Assembly (NCBI GenBank): GCA_949316235.1
Contig: OX438744.1
Location: 25,841,578-25,905,577 of the forward strand
DNA length: 64,000 nucleotides
Reading direction: 5' to 3'
Origin: Oegoconia quadripuncta
Lineage: Eukaryota; Arthropoda; Insecta; Lepidoptera; Autostichidae
Shown one piece after another: positions 21,903-32,720 of this stretch. Below the pieces are notes generated by a model that had not been told where the DNA came from, did no database searches, and worked only from the letters and a program-made list of their open reading frames with translations. A program made the translations under genes and the position numbers. The first letter of the stretch is position 1, and each line of letters begins with the position of its first letter.

Positions 21903-22485
21903 ACGACCTGTTTGGTGTAGTGGTTAGCAACTCTGACTATACCAAAAGGTTTGCGGGTTTGAAGCTTTTGTTTTTTTATGGAATTACACGGTGTGAATAT
22001 TGGGGTGAGAGAATGAAATAGGTCGGAAAATACCACTCGAAACGTCAAACCTTACAAAGAAAACCAAACACCTAGTAGCATATTTTTCGCGTACGTCGAG
22101 TTGCATTTTTTTTTAGTATAAGTATAATGTATGCTATGACACTGGAGACCAAGATGAGCCTAACGACACCTTGCTCTTAATAAACAATCAACCCGTTTAG
22201 GTTACAAGAGATACAGAAATCTATATACATACATGCACACATAGATGTAGATATACCAAAAGGTTGCGGGTTTGAGTCCCTCTAGGGGAATATGTTTGTG
22301 TGATGAATACGGACAGGTGTACCGAGTTTTGGATGTTTTCATTTATAATAAGTAATTATTTACAACAAAAAATGTATTTATGTAGTATATCAACCATCTG
22401 GTATCCACAACACAAGCCTATAGTTGCTTAAAGTGGAACTAGATGGCATTGTGTGCATGTTCAAGGATATTTATTTATTTATTCA
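21903..22485 (+). mobile_element. SINE-B interrupted in its head
   Basis: The head (21903-21963) contains GGTGTAGTGGTTAGCA. The rest of SINE-B resumes at 22252. About 24 bases around the B box (TATACCAAAAGG... to GGGTTTGA) are present on both sides, apart from one T, so the split looks like an insertion with a long target duplication. Confidence 0.8.
21964..22251. mobile_element. Unclassified 288-bp insertion in SINE-B
   Basis: Flanked by the 24/25-base duplication described above. It begins AGCTTTTGTTTTTTTATGG and has no tRNA head, terminal inverted repeat or coding frame. Possibly a very 5'-truncated LINE, antisense by its early T-run. Confidence 0.5.
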
Positions 22486-22897
22486 AGGAACAGCAATGTA
22501 AAGCAGTTTCGGTGTCATTTTGTTTTTAATCTTTGAATATTTTTTTTGGAACATTGAGCCACCTTACATGTGACTATGTCAGCCCCATCTTACCCTAACC
22601 ATACAACTGCCATTCTAGCTGAGACCCTGCAGCAGCCATCTAGAAACCAATCATATTCATATTCATGCTTTCATGTGTACATTAGGTTCTAAAAAATCAA
22701 TAGTCCATACATGAAACCCTGTCAGGGCACGGCATATTCTAATCTTAATCTAAAATATAATTAATTGTATTTACTATTCTAATTATCACAACATTATTAT
22801 TATGTTTATTTGTTTATTGTTAATATAAATATTTTAATTATCATTGATATACCTATGTAATTATAAATATTTTGAGGAGGGCTTATCTGTTTTTATG
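22486..22897. other. Unassigned sequence
   Basis: AT-rich, no repeat or coding signal recognised. Confidence 0.4.
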
Positions 22898-22968
22898 TTG
22901 GCAACACGGCCACTTGTACGTGATTGGCCGATAGAATTCCAATTACATACAAGTGGATGTGTTTCCAA
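22898..22968. repeat. Hairpin with 30-base arms, pre-miRNA-like size
   Basis: Arm 22898-22927 (TTGGCAACACGGCCACTTGT...) pairs with 22939-22968 around an 11-base loop. 25 of 30 positions are Watson-Crick and two more could be G:U. The size resembles an animal microRNA precursor, but a small MITE end pair would look the same. Confidence 0.6.
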
Positions 22969-23065
22969 AACAAAATTAATGGAAATAGCGATAGAACAAA
23001 CAAAAATATTAAGAGGGTTTATACCGTCCACTGGCTCACTCATTGGATAAATTAACATTAAATCC

Positions 23066-23345
23066 ATTCACATCACCTGGATGAGTGGAAGTCTACCACT
23101 GTACTTTTCTCAAGAAACTTCTTACCACGGACGACCACCCTGTGGAACGGACTTTCGGCAGCGGTATTCCCGAACGAGTACGACATTGGAACCTTCAAGA
23201 AACGAGCCTACACCTTCCTCAAAGGCCGGCAACGCATCTGTGACCCTTTTGGTGTTACGGGTGTCCATGGGCGGCGGTGATTGCTTTCCATCAGGTGACC
23301 CGCATGCTCGTTGGCCGCCCTCTCATATAAAAAAATAAATAAATA
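23066..23345 (+). pseudogene. LINE-Z C-terminal fragment
   Basis: With one shift the plus strand reads [40 protein letters not shown] and [18 protein letters not shown] before a stop. This is the standard end of a large family of lepidopteran non-LTR reverse transcriptases. The 3' tail follows with the ATAAATAAA end. Confidence 0.75.
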
Positions 23346-23505
23346 AAGAAATCTTAATTTATCCAATTTATCTGATTACAAATAAAGGGGCTGTTTTTAT
23401 CAATAATTTGAAATTCTCGAAAATAACCCGAATTAAGCTATTTGTGTATTATTTATAATTGACTTTTGTGCTTCTCAAGTGCAGGTCAAACATTTTTTTT
23501 TTGTA

Positions 23506-24075
23506 CTAGCCCTTCGCCCGCGGTATCGCCTCCGTAGAAAAACTTTATCGCGAAAGTTTATTTATTCCGCGGGATCTACTCACTTTATCGGGATGAAATA
23601 TATCCTATATCTTAATCTACATATATAACAAATTTCATCCAAATCCGTTCATTCGTTTCGCTGTGATTGAGCAATAAACAAATAAAGTCAAAGTCAAAGT
23701 AAAAAATGCTTTATTTTGTAGGTACACAGAGTACACTTAAAATAGTCAATTTTACATTTTTTAAGCTACTGCTTGTTCAAAATGCAATGTTCCCCTGAGA
23801 AGAACAAGCAAGAAACTCGAAGGATTGCTCTTTTAGAATCAGGTTTTGATTTTACATAAAGGTTTTTATATTACAAAAAGGTTTTTATATTTCCTTATTA
23901 ATTGTGAAATAGCCTGGCATGCGAACGATCTGATTATGTCCAGGGATGATTATCATCTAAATAGTATGATATTTTACAATATGCTTTGTTAATAAGTTAA
24001 GTTAAATTTATTGAGAGGAAGATTTTGTATAAACAAACAAACAAACAAACTTTCACATTTATAATATTAGTTAGA
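23506..24075 (-). mobile_element. Helitron-I copy, split by LINE-D
   Basis: The minus strand starts TCTAACTAATATTATAAATG and ends in a GGGCTAG-type CTAG at 23506. It carries the CAAATCCGTTCATTCGTTTC block shared with copies at 42.6 and 43.4 kb. The right end holds (GTTT)n. Non-autonomous, non-coding. Confidence 0.75.
23687..24030 (-). mobile_element. LINE-D 3' end nested in Helitron-I
   Basis: Antisense LINE-D from (GTCAAA)n and TGCTTTATTTTGTAGG to GAGAGGAAGATTTTG, which is the antisense of NLPLN codons. ATAAACAAA occurs at 23674-23682 and 24029-24037, a likely target duplication. Confidence 0.8.
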
Positions 24076-24845
24076 TTTAGCCGTAAATTAGTTTATTGGT
24101 TTTTAATGTTAATTTAATATAATATAATCGGTATAAATACAATAATACAGGCATCTAATCTAAAAATAAGATAATGTTAGATTAAAAATAAAAAGAGCGC
24201 CACTGGACAGAATAAACCCTCTTATAAATATCATAAAATTATTGAGAATCAACACACTTGCAAATAAAACTTATTCTTGTTACATACCGATCTAATGGTT
24301 ACATCCCTAGGAGCGCTGAACATCACTAGCGGGGGAAGATAGTCTATGCGTGACCTGTATGTCAGTCAGAATGGGGAAAACGTGTTTGCATTCTTTATAC
24401 TTTAATCGGTTAATATAATTGTAAAATACAAAATAAACAGTGCATTACAGTGCTATACAAATTGTTTCACTCCTTACGAAACACAACAATTCTAGAAGAC
24501 TTCAATATCACTACAAACTCTACAGATACCGTGCGCCAGAGCAGGCCTGCCCGAACGTGGATTTTACGGCTCCCAGTTAAAAGCCGGATCCGGTTTACCC
24601 CGGTTTTATTACTCAGCTAGGGTTGCAGCTTTTTTTCAATTCTACCCGAGTTCCGAGGCGGGTTTTTTTTGCTTCAAAATTTAACGTATATATACTTTTT
24701 TAGTTCGTGTCGTGACAAAGCTTTGGGTTGTAAATTTTTATGTTCCTTTAATACTTTATCATCCCGAGCAGTATTGAATGTTTTATACTACTGTGCGGCG
24801 TTTTATGCGGAGAGAAACGCGATGTTCCTTTTCGTATACCTAGTG
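24076..24845. other. Unassigned sequence
   Basis: No repeat or exon identified. A GC-richer patch near 24540-24620 (CCCGAACGTGG, GCCGGATCCGG) has no coding frame. Confidence 0.4.
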
Positions 24846-25189
24846 TAACGAGACGTCATGCGACTCGTTGGTTCTCTTTTTGCAGTACTCTTCTTGTTTG
24901 TTTCCTTTTCGGTTAAGTCATAATATATATTCAAGATACGTTCAAGATACAACTACATGGCTGGCTATTAGACAAATGTTTCTATTCAATGAATGAATTT
25001 TTCATACAAATTTGATACTATATAGGAATCACTAGTATAAATTTATAAATGCAAGGATTTAATGATAATAATAGAGAATAGTTTTTCTATTTTATACATG
25101 ACATTTGAATTATAATTAATACTGTTTTTTGACGAACTCGTTGGTATTTAGTATTATTAATTATGACTGGGATAATTTAGAATTCACTG

Positions 25190-25360
25190 TGCTTAGCTAC
25201 GTAACATAGTGGAAATTGTAAAATTTGTAATTTAAGCCTTAAATATTTGCACGCCTCGTATAGGCAGGTTTTTGCGGGAATTTTGTAATATATTTACCAC
25301 CCACGACACCAAAAATCAATGCAAATATAGTGATTTCCTTTCATTTCATTTCATTTCATT
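25190..25360 (+). mobile_element. LINE 3' UTR with (ATTTC)n tail
   Basis: Carries TTAAATATTTGCACGCC and AGGCAGGTTTTTG. This resembles 41015-41060 and ends in the same ATTTC pentamer tail as LINE-R. It lies directly against MITE-H. Confidence 0.5.
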
Positions 25361-25776
25361 GGGTCTTTACCTATGAAATTGGAGTTTTTTTCTTCGTTAA
25401 TCATATGTATCAATTCCTGCGATTTTCAAAGCCATATCCAAAATTGTTTCTTATTTGGAAAATGGAATATTATTTCAAGACTTCACATGAAATATTTTTT
25501 AATTTCTGGGCTAAATCACATAATAAAAAAAATTTGAACAGAGCTCTTTTCATGTGCTTCCCATAATCATTTCTTAGATTCGCTGAATCATTTATAAAGC
25601 GGTTACTTTTAAAAATTAACGCTGCCTATACTTAACTTAATGTTATCCGATAATATACACAAAGTTTAGCTAAATTTGAATTTGCCGTTCCCAAAAAAAA
25701 ATCATAATGTTTGTATGGAGAAAACAGTCTTAATGAAATTCTTCATACAAAACGCCAATTTCATAGGTAAGGACCC
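25361..25776. mobile_element. MITE-H, copy 2
   Basis: Inverted relative to copy 1. Ends are GGGTCTTTACCTATGAAATT and the complement of GGGTCCTTACC. Colinear with copy 1 over all 416 bases with scattered substitutions. It interrupts Repeat-G. Confidence 0.8.
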
Positions 25777-26254
25777 AAAATATTTTAAATTCAAAATTTG
25801 AACTCTGTCTGTTTTCTCTCTCTGTGTCTTTCAGTGTAGCTTTTTGTTTAGTCAGTTTATAATTTTCCGTTGAAAATATTGGACGTGTAATTTTATGTTA
25901 TTATTGCTAAAATTAACATAAATTCTGTTATTCTTTTTTGTTCAGTGTAAAAGTTATTTTAAAATATTTGATTGAGGTATTTGTGTGTGAAACCTTTTGA
26001 AAGTATTAATAATTCTCTTCCAAGGACATTTACCGTTTATAATCTCTCATCTCCCGCTGGACACCCAACGATTTCCAAAGATTTCCTCCGGCTCATTCTC
26101 ATCTAAGATCTTCTACATACTGTGGCCTACTCCTGTAGAGGGTCTACAGCATCAGCCCGGAAGTAGTGCTTCACTAGTATATGAAACCTAAAGATATGCT
26201 ACTGATCTAAATGCCGTGAGACATTTTTTCGCGACCTGTTTCATGCAGTTAGAA

Positions 26255-26515
26255 ACACTATCTTCATACATACATAATGTCACGACCATTATCCCAAATG
26301 GGGTGGTCAGAGATATCCCAATGGGTATGGGTGATCCAAACATTAAGAGTTTAATGATTGAATCAACATCCACGGTTCACCTTAGGAAGTATGTAGAAAT
26401 GCGCACGTGACAGCCCATCGCCGTTGAAACGTGCAAATCTTTAGATGTTCTTTGGTGGAAAGTTAGTGGCATTTTACGACACCCACGGGAAGAGATGGGT
26501 TGGTTCTGTTCTAAT
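26255..26515 (-). mobile_element. Repeat-Q copy
   Basis: Antisense version of the 48.5 kb copy. It has GGGGTGGTCAGAGATATCCC, AATGCGCACGTGACAG and ACACCCACGGGAAGAG in the expected order. Confidence 0.6.
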
Positions 26516-26689
26516 TGAGTGCCGAAACCACACAGCACCTTCATATAAGCAACCACAAAATATTGTCGGGCTTACCCTATTTTGATAGTCTAAGCACGAC
26601 ACCTGACTGCTATACTAAAAAAAAGGTGGCGGGCTAGGGGCATATATTTTATGAAAAACATGGACACACGTACATAGATGTTTCCATTT

Positions 26690-27000
26690 CCATTTTAAAA
26701 ACTAGGTATGTATTTACAAAAAAAAGTATTTGTGTGGTATATCAAATCAACAACTATCTGGTATCCATAATACAAGCCAAGCCCCAAGCAAATAGTTGCT
26801 TAGGGCCGCATTAATAAATCGATCTTGAGATTGAGATCGCGTCTCTTAATAATATTTTTTTTTGATACTGTTAATATGCAACAGTTTCTCAAGAGTCAAC
26901 TTACGGTCATCTCGATTTTGAGACCGGTTTATTAATACGGGCTTTAGTGTGGAACTAAATGGTGCTGAGTGTATGATCAAGGATATTTAATTATTTATAT
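26690..27000 (+). mobile_element. SINE-B, head missing, split by a MITE
   Basis: The body and tail of SINE-B (ATCTGGTATCCATAATACAA, then after the MITE TGTGGAACTAAATGGTGC). The tRNA-like head is absent. The interruption falls in GTTGCTTAGTGTGG. Confidence 0.75.
26803..26943. mobile_element. Small PIF/Harbinger-like MITE
   Basis: 141 bases with about 35-bp imperfect inverted ends (GGGCCGCATTAATAAATCG left; the right end complements to AGCCCGTATTAATAAACCG). The 3-base duplication TTA sits on both sides (26800-26802, 26944-26946). A TTA target with G-rich ends fits PIF/Harbinger. Confidence 0.75.
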
Positions 27001-27424
27001 TTTAATATAACATAATTACATCCCTCGTAGCATGAAATCTTCTGTGGTGCGCGACGCGACGTGATAGTGGGATAGTTGTATAATTCGTTCAAACGAATGA
27101 GCAGGACAAATTTTATCTTTACGTTTATCGCTCCTGTCATGCTTCTAGTTTTGAAGTATGTATAATTTATTATTCAATTAAGTCATTTATGCATATAAAT
27201 CGAAGGTGATTACGCCTAAAAATATCACGAGGAAAAACGACGGAGCAAATAATTGTGAAGAATCTCACAAAGAAAGCCTTGTCAAGATAAAACAAGCATG
27301 TCAAGCTGTAGTCAAAGTCAAAAAATATTTATTACGAGGACTCAGTAAACCGGTCATTCTTTCCCGTGACTTTTCCTCTACGTTGTCATTGGCAGAATTT
27401 ATTGTGTCAATATGGCACGATAAC
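27001..27424. other. Unassigned sequence
   Basis: No domain or repeat. Open frames on both strands near 27206-27460 have no recognisable feature. Confidence 0.35.
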
Positions 27425-27515
27425 AAAGGCCATAAAAAAAAATATTTCGTAGGATAAAGATTATCACTTGAAAACGTCACATTTTTTATCTTAATATTAA
27501 AATTTGGATTGTTAG
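27425..27515 (-). mobile_element. LINE-K 3' tip
   Basis: Antisense of the LINE-K end at 45520-45594 (ATTTCGTAGGATAAAGATTA, GAAAACGTCA). Only the last 90 bases are kept. Confidence 0.55.
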
Positions 27516-28026
27516 TGGTGTTAAATTTGTATGTAGTGTTAAAAGTTGATTTGGATTCTGATATACAATCGTTGTGGAGATCTTTGGGGGATGCCTTTGT
27601 CCAGCAGTGGACGTCTTGGTTGATATGATGATGATACAATAGTTAAAGCGATTTTCGGTGACCACCGTGATCCGTTTCAATGATTGTGGATAATCAGAGC
27701 AACACGGTTTGTTTTTGTGGTACTTTGAAACATCGGAATCCAAATCAACCACAGTATAATATTCTTGTTTTTCCCTGTTAAGGCTGCCCGGCGTGCATGG
27801 CCGTACACACACGTCGTTTTTCGTCGTGGATTAAAAAAAATATGGCTCCGCAGCCTGCGTTCCCTTTACCTGTCCAAAAGGACAATCTTTACCAAAAAAA
27901 GCCAATCTCTATGGTTACAGAGTCGAATAAAGTCTTTTGGCGGAAACTCTGCGAGTGATGTTATATTTTTGTATTTATTTCTTGAAATTTGAGCATTCTG
28001 CATTTCGAAGCTTAATACTAATAAAA
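27516..28026. other. Unassigned sequence
   Basis: A CTGTCCAAAAGGACAATCTT block near 27870 resembles 35169 but no family was defined. Confidence 0.35.
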
Positions 28027-28273
28027 ATAATAAATACCTTTGCACACACAGCGCCATCTAGTTCCACACTAAGCAACTAGGCTGGCATTATGGATACCAG
28101 ATGGTTGATAAACTACACAAATGAAAAACATCCATAACTCGGGAACACATGTCTGTGTTCATCATACAAACTTATGCCCCTAGCGGAATTCGAACCCGCG
28201 ACCTTTTGGTTTAGCAGTCAGAATTTTTAACCACTACACCAAACAGGTCGTCATACACCAAACATGTCGTCAT
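28027..28273 (-). mobile_element. SINE-B copy with duplicated end
   Basis: Minus-strand SINE-B. At its outer end ACACCAAACAGGTCGTC is followed by a second near copy (ACACCAAACATGTCGTC). Confidence 0.85.
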
Positions 28274-28275
28274 AT

Positions 28276-28435
28276 AAATGGCAGAATATTGTGCAGCAAA
28301 AGTCAGCGATGGTTTACAAGTGAAGGGAAGTGTAAATTAAAGTGCGTGACAAAGCTTTCGCTTTCCGTCAAGAAGCAGTAAAATCTTCCGTAAAGCATTC
28401 TGTCACTTTACTGAAGAATGACTACAGAATGTTTT
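28276..28435 (+). mobile_element. Repeat-E fragment
   Basis: Matches Repeat-E from ATGGCAGAATATTGTGCAGC to TTACTGAAGAATGACT. Both ends are lost and it is more diverged than other copies. Confidence 0.7.
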
Positions 28436-28463
28436 CGTGTTTAGGCTGAGGGCTTTACTGACG

Positions 28464-28862
28464 GGTGTACTACGCAATAGCGAAAGACGATAGCTCGAAT
28501 GACGACGGCGCGAAGACGATATTGAGAAAGTACCATTGCTCGAAAGTTTAATTGCGCGATGGTTCATTTGCGCGAAAACTTAATTGCGCGATAGACAAAT
28601 ACAATGGGTACATATTTTGTTTTATATGCCTTAACTTTCTCAACCTAACCAACAGTGTCGGGGTGCCCCGACCCATATTGCTTGCTCGCTACAGCTTAGA
28701 TTCATAATCGCGCAAATGAACGTTCGCGTTTTTGTGTGTCGCGAAATTAAGCTCTCGCGCAAATGTACCATCGCGCAATTAAACTTTCCAGCAATGGTAC
28801 TTTCGCCATATTCGCGCTGTTATCATACGAATTATCGTCTTTCTCTATTGCGTAGTACACCT
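28464..28862. mobile_element. Fold-back element, about 135-bp inverted ends
   Basis: The left end GGTGTACTACGCAATAGCG and the complement of the right end (GGTGTACTACGCAATAGAG) stay alignable for about 135 bases. Both arms repeat TTAATTGCGCGA-type motifs. The core of about 120 bases is non-coding and has a small hairpin GTCGGGGTGCCCCGAC. No exact target duplication was found. It is probably a non-autonomous DNA transposon. Only one copy lies in this window. Confidence 0.75.
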
Positions 28863-28881
28863 TTTGACAAGGCATAATTAA

Positions 28882-29096
28882 TAAATGTCCCCCTGGCTAG
28901 CTACCACCATCTTATCTAAACCTGCCGCCAAGCAGCAATGTTAATAGCATTGTCGTGTTCCGGTTGACAGAGATAAGACAGCCAGTCCGCCAAATGTGTT
29001 GGGGTTTCCGGGTCAGTACGCTACCACTTTCGGCCTCATCTTCACTTAACATCAGGTGTGATTGAGTACGAACCCGTCGAGAATACGAAAAAAAAG
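28882..29096 (+). mobile_element. SINE-A, 5'-truncated
   Basis: Begins at AAATGTCCCCCTGGCTAGC and lacks the whole tRNA-like head. The 3' end is an A-run. Confidence 0.85.
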
Positions 29097-29400
29097 CGAC
29101 TAAAAACCGACAACCCTGCAATTTATTAAATCTTAAATATAGGTAATAATGTGTTCCAAAGGTTGGTTTCTGATTGATTCCATACCTATCAAGATCGCGC
29201 CGAGATTTTTATAGGCTCTACACGCTCACCGAAAGTTTATATTCCGTTTATACGTCCCGTAAGTAATTCGGGAGGTGGCCACTGACGTTTACTGTACGGA
29301 CTTTCAATGATGCTTAATTGTGGTGGGTTTTACTTGGGTCGTGACGCCATCTTGCGTTTCTGAAATGGCGCTTTTTGTGAGTAATGGCTTAGCTTTTTAC
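29097..29400. other. Unassigned sequence
   Basis: Nothing recognised. Confidence 0.4.
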
Positions 29401-29701
29401 CTTTTTTTCTTTATGCACAACGGGTTAGCACTTGACCTTAATCACACCTGATGTTAAGTGAAGATGAGGCCTAGGTAGTGTACTGACCCGGAAACCCCAA
29501 CACATTTGGGGGACTGGCTATCTTATCTCTGACAACCGGAACACAACAATGCTATTAACAATGCTTTTTGGCGGCAGATTTAGATAAGATGGTGGTAGTT
29601 ACCTAGGCGGACATTTAAAATGCCCTACCACCAACCAAACCGAGTACTAAATATGTACCCCGCTGGGGATCGAACCCGCCACCTCCGAATCGTAAACCCA
29701 A
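29401..29701 (-). mobile_element. SINE-A, truncated after the A box
   Basis: Minus strand. The sense start is TGGGTTTACGATTCGGAGG, so the first 33 or so bases including the A box are absent. The copy at 46811-47112 stops at the same base. Confidence 0.85.
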
Positions 29702-29800
29702 CAGCCATTATATTTATATATTTTATAATTTATTGCACGCAAATACACATAAAAGTCAAATACATACTAGATATAGGATGTACAAAAGGCACTAGCTTAT
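29702..29800 (-). mobile_element. LINE-L 3' end
   Basis: Antisense LINE-L tail (TTATTGCACGCAAATACACA, then TGTACAAAAGGCACTAGC). It abuts the truncated SINE-A. Confidence 0.5.
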
Positions 29801-31583
29801 TTCTAAAAAGAGATTTCATTACTGTAAATCACAGCCATTATAAAATCCCCAAATATTAATTTTCAAAAACCATACTAGTCAATTGCTGGATATAAGGAAT
29901 GTTGTGAAGTCCCTCATACACACTCATTTCTTATTATATCCATCCTTGTCACTCCACTCATCCATCACAACATTCTCATCTTCACTGCATGCAATATCCT
30001 TTTATCTGTCTTCTAATGGCCCAATACTCCGTCTATCGTTACAGTATACACATGGAACTTAAAAATATCCTACTGACATTAATACATATATTTCTTCCAT
30101 TACTACCCAATTTCTTACATCCATCATTACATTTATACGAGGAGAATTCTGTGGAACATGGCTTCCATTATTCAGTTTGTGGAGATCTGCCAATTTGTTT
30201 GATTTCACAAAAAAAAAAACTGTCGACTAGTTTGCAAAGTTTGACGGAGATTCATCGTCCGTGCGTCGTCGTCCGTGGAACGGAACGTTTTTGTGATCGG
30301 CCGTCGCTGGTCTTGCGCTAAAAATCGCTAAAATGGGAAAGTTTAGCGGAACGTCATTGTCCGGAATTGGAGGCGACTTTTTTAGGGCACTAATTTTAAA
30401 AGAAGTCATGTTTTAGCGAAAGAATGGAGAGCAACTTTAATGTAATTAACTATGTTTCGTATTTTCGTTGGGTTATTTATGGACTAATTCATTCAAATTA
30501 AAAAAATAAATAAACAAACGTGAAAGTTACTTTGCAGAGCTAGTTAATTTTACATCTAATTAAGTGCAGCTTCTGTCATACAAAGGCTAACATTATGCAA
30601 AGGCCTTTTGTAACATCACCCAGGCTAACGTTCCACCGCGAGCTATAATTCTGGTCATTACTCATCTCTATTTATTTATTAAGATGAACACGGAAAAAAG
30701 AAAATAATGGCGAATGTCGTGCCATCGTAGTCATCAAAGGAAAGTCAATAGCTAATACATACAGCCAAGTTTTTTGTTAAATATTTTTCATAGGAGTAAA
30801 GTCTCTTTGATGTGACAAATGTTATACTTAAAAACTCCTTGGACCAATGCCTTGAGCAGGTTCGTTTTTTTTTCTAAACTATTTTTGATAGAAGTTTTTG
30901 TTCCCGCATTCCTCATGAAAAATGATATCAAAATTCAGTTTATGTATGTATTAATTTTATGAATATTTAATTTGTTTGTATTTCCTTTCCTGAACCGTTT
31001 AAAATTTCCTTTCCTTTCCGTATTTCTTTATTAAATTTCCCTACTTTTTACCTGAAATTGGCACAAAGCTACAACTAGTGCCACACCAACAAAAAAAAAA
31101 AGAAAGTTTTTGTTGACATTTTGGCGTTCCAAATTTAAATGTCATTGTTACTCAAGGAAAGTTCCATATAACTTTAGCTCCCTTGGGATTGCTTACTTTA
31201 AATTGAGAATACTTGACACATAATACGTGCTCCAGATGCAGATGGCGTATAAATCAAATTAAGGAACATTCTATGTATCTCAAGTCAATGGTTATAGTCG
31301 GTACTTTTATAATGATAGCAAAAGAAATAAGTCGATAGTCCTTTTAGTCCATTACCAGCCGGAACAAACTTGGGGTTCACATTATCCCGGACTCCGGGAC
31401 CCCGTGTTAACACCGGACTTTTCCCCGGGAAAGATTCGACACGTATCGGATCGATAGAAGAAGCGTGAGCTCATAAAAAGTTTTGTTCTGTTTTCGGTTA
31501 GGTAAATGGGCGCGTGAACATAATGATTGAACGTAAAGTTTCATAATGTTGTTATATTAGGTCCTTACCTATGAATACCTATG
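29801..31583. other. Unassigned AT-rich sequence
   Basis: The largest stretch without an assigned repeat. There is a moderately GC patch at 30240-30310 with repeated CGTCCGTG-like words. CCGGGAC/CCCCGGG words occur near 31380-31430. No exon or RNA gene was recognised. Confidence 0.45.
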
Positions 31584-31634
31584 AAGGCCGATATCCCTGC
31601 AGTGGGATGTTTACGGGCTGATGATGAAGATGAT
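31584..31634 (-). mobile_element. Repeat-O tip
   Basis: Matches the antisense start of the copies at 49.7 and 61.0 kb (ATCCCTGCAGTGGGATGTTT, then GGGCTGATGATG). It follows a solo MITE-H end (TTAGGTCCTTACCTATGAA at 31557-31575). Confidence 0.55.
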
Positions 31635-32039
31635 GAATAAGCGCTTCCTAGCTTCCGATTTCCTAATTAGAGTGTTCCTAATTAGATTTCCTACTAATAG
31701 GATAGTGTAAGAAGCGTTCCTCCCACGCAAAAAGAAGGGTATTATAAGAGGCTGAAACTCATGTTTGGCTGCGTATCTACAGGTCTCTGTTTGTCTGTCT
31801 GTGGCTTGGTAAAACATCTCCAATGCAAATAGTGTTATAAGTTTGAAGCTCCTGTCTCTCTGTATGCCAGTGTGTCTGTGGCTTTGTAGCGACAAAATGA
31901 CTGAGTTTATTGTACACGGTCTTTTTTGAAAGCTGGTTTTTGCAAGGTGGTTCTTAGTCATATTACTTGAAAATCGGTTACGCCGTTTCGGATATATATT
32001 GCTACTAGCGTAGTGGAATAACTTAACATCGTATATTGT
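31635..32039. other. Unassigned sequence
   Basis: An open frame at 31611-31961 (-) has no recognisable domain. Confidence 0.35.
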
Positions 32040-32112
32040 TTATATTATTTTATCGGGATAAAAATCCTATGTTTTAATCAAAAATTTCATCCAAATCCGT
32101 TTATCCATTTCG
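32040..32112 (-). mobile_element. Helitron-I fragment
   Basis: Keeps TTTATCGGGATAAAAATCC and CATCCAAATCCGTTTATCC of Helitron-I. Both termini are missing and LINE-J abuts it. Confidence 0.55.
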
Positions 32113-32720
32113 CCGTAATTAAAAATCAAAATCAAAAATATTTTATTCAATGTAGGATACAAAAATATCACTTATTGAAAGTCAACATGTTATTTATTTT
32201 TTTAAACTACATCGCTTCACAAGGTGTTATGGTTAGGGAGAAGAAGCGACACGAAACTCCGCAACAACACATCTTTTCAATTTGTTTCCATCTTTATAAT
32301 AATATTACATTTTATATAACATATTACAAAACAATAGCAATTAACATAACGACCAGCTAACACCAGACCTCCTTATCGCCTAAATAATCATCTATCCTGT
32401 AATAACCCTTCTTACACAGAGTTTCTTTAATGTGGCGTTTAAATTTCTGCTCTGTTAAACTCAATACATGTTCCGGAATTTTATTGTAAAAGCGTATGCT
32501 GTGTCCCACAAAGGATGTGCTAACCTTGCTAAGTCTATATTGTGGAATTTCAATTTTATTTTTGTTTCTAGTATTCAAATTATGATTATCAGAATGTTTA
32601 CGAAATAGGCATATATTTTTGCGTACATACATTAAACAACAAACGTCCAAACTTTTGCATTTATTATAATAGTTCATTACAAATATATTTACCATTTGCA
32701 GCAAGTATAAAGAAAAATGC
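32113..32720 (-). pseudogene. LINE-J C-terminus and 3' UTR
   Basis: The minus strand encodes RKHSDNHNLNTRNKNKIEIP, QYRLSKVSTSFVGHSIRFYN, KIPEHVLSLTEQKFKRHIKE and KKGYYRIDDYLGDKEVWC to a stop at 32357. The 3' untranslated region then runs to 32113. It is 5'-truncated, more complete than the 7 kb copy, and a CR1/Jockey-group terminal segment. Confidence 0.8.

Larger units (their letters stand above)
24846..26183 (-). mobile_element. Repeat-G, inverted and interrupted
   Basis: The minus strand gives Repeat-G in order from 26183 (GAAGCACTACTTCC) to 25777 and again from about 24930 to 24846 (ending CTCGTTAC). The gap holds MITE-H, an (ATTTC)n LINE tail and unassigned sequence. Confidence 0.7.

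Noticed and set aside
25330..25566. 78-codon plus-strand frame
   Set aside because: Lies inside MITE-H, and the matching copy at 8.7 kb does not keep it.
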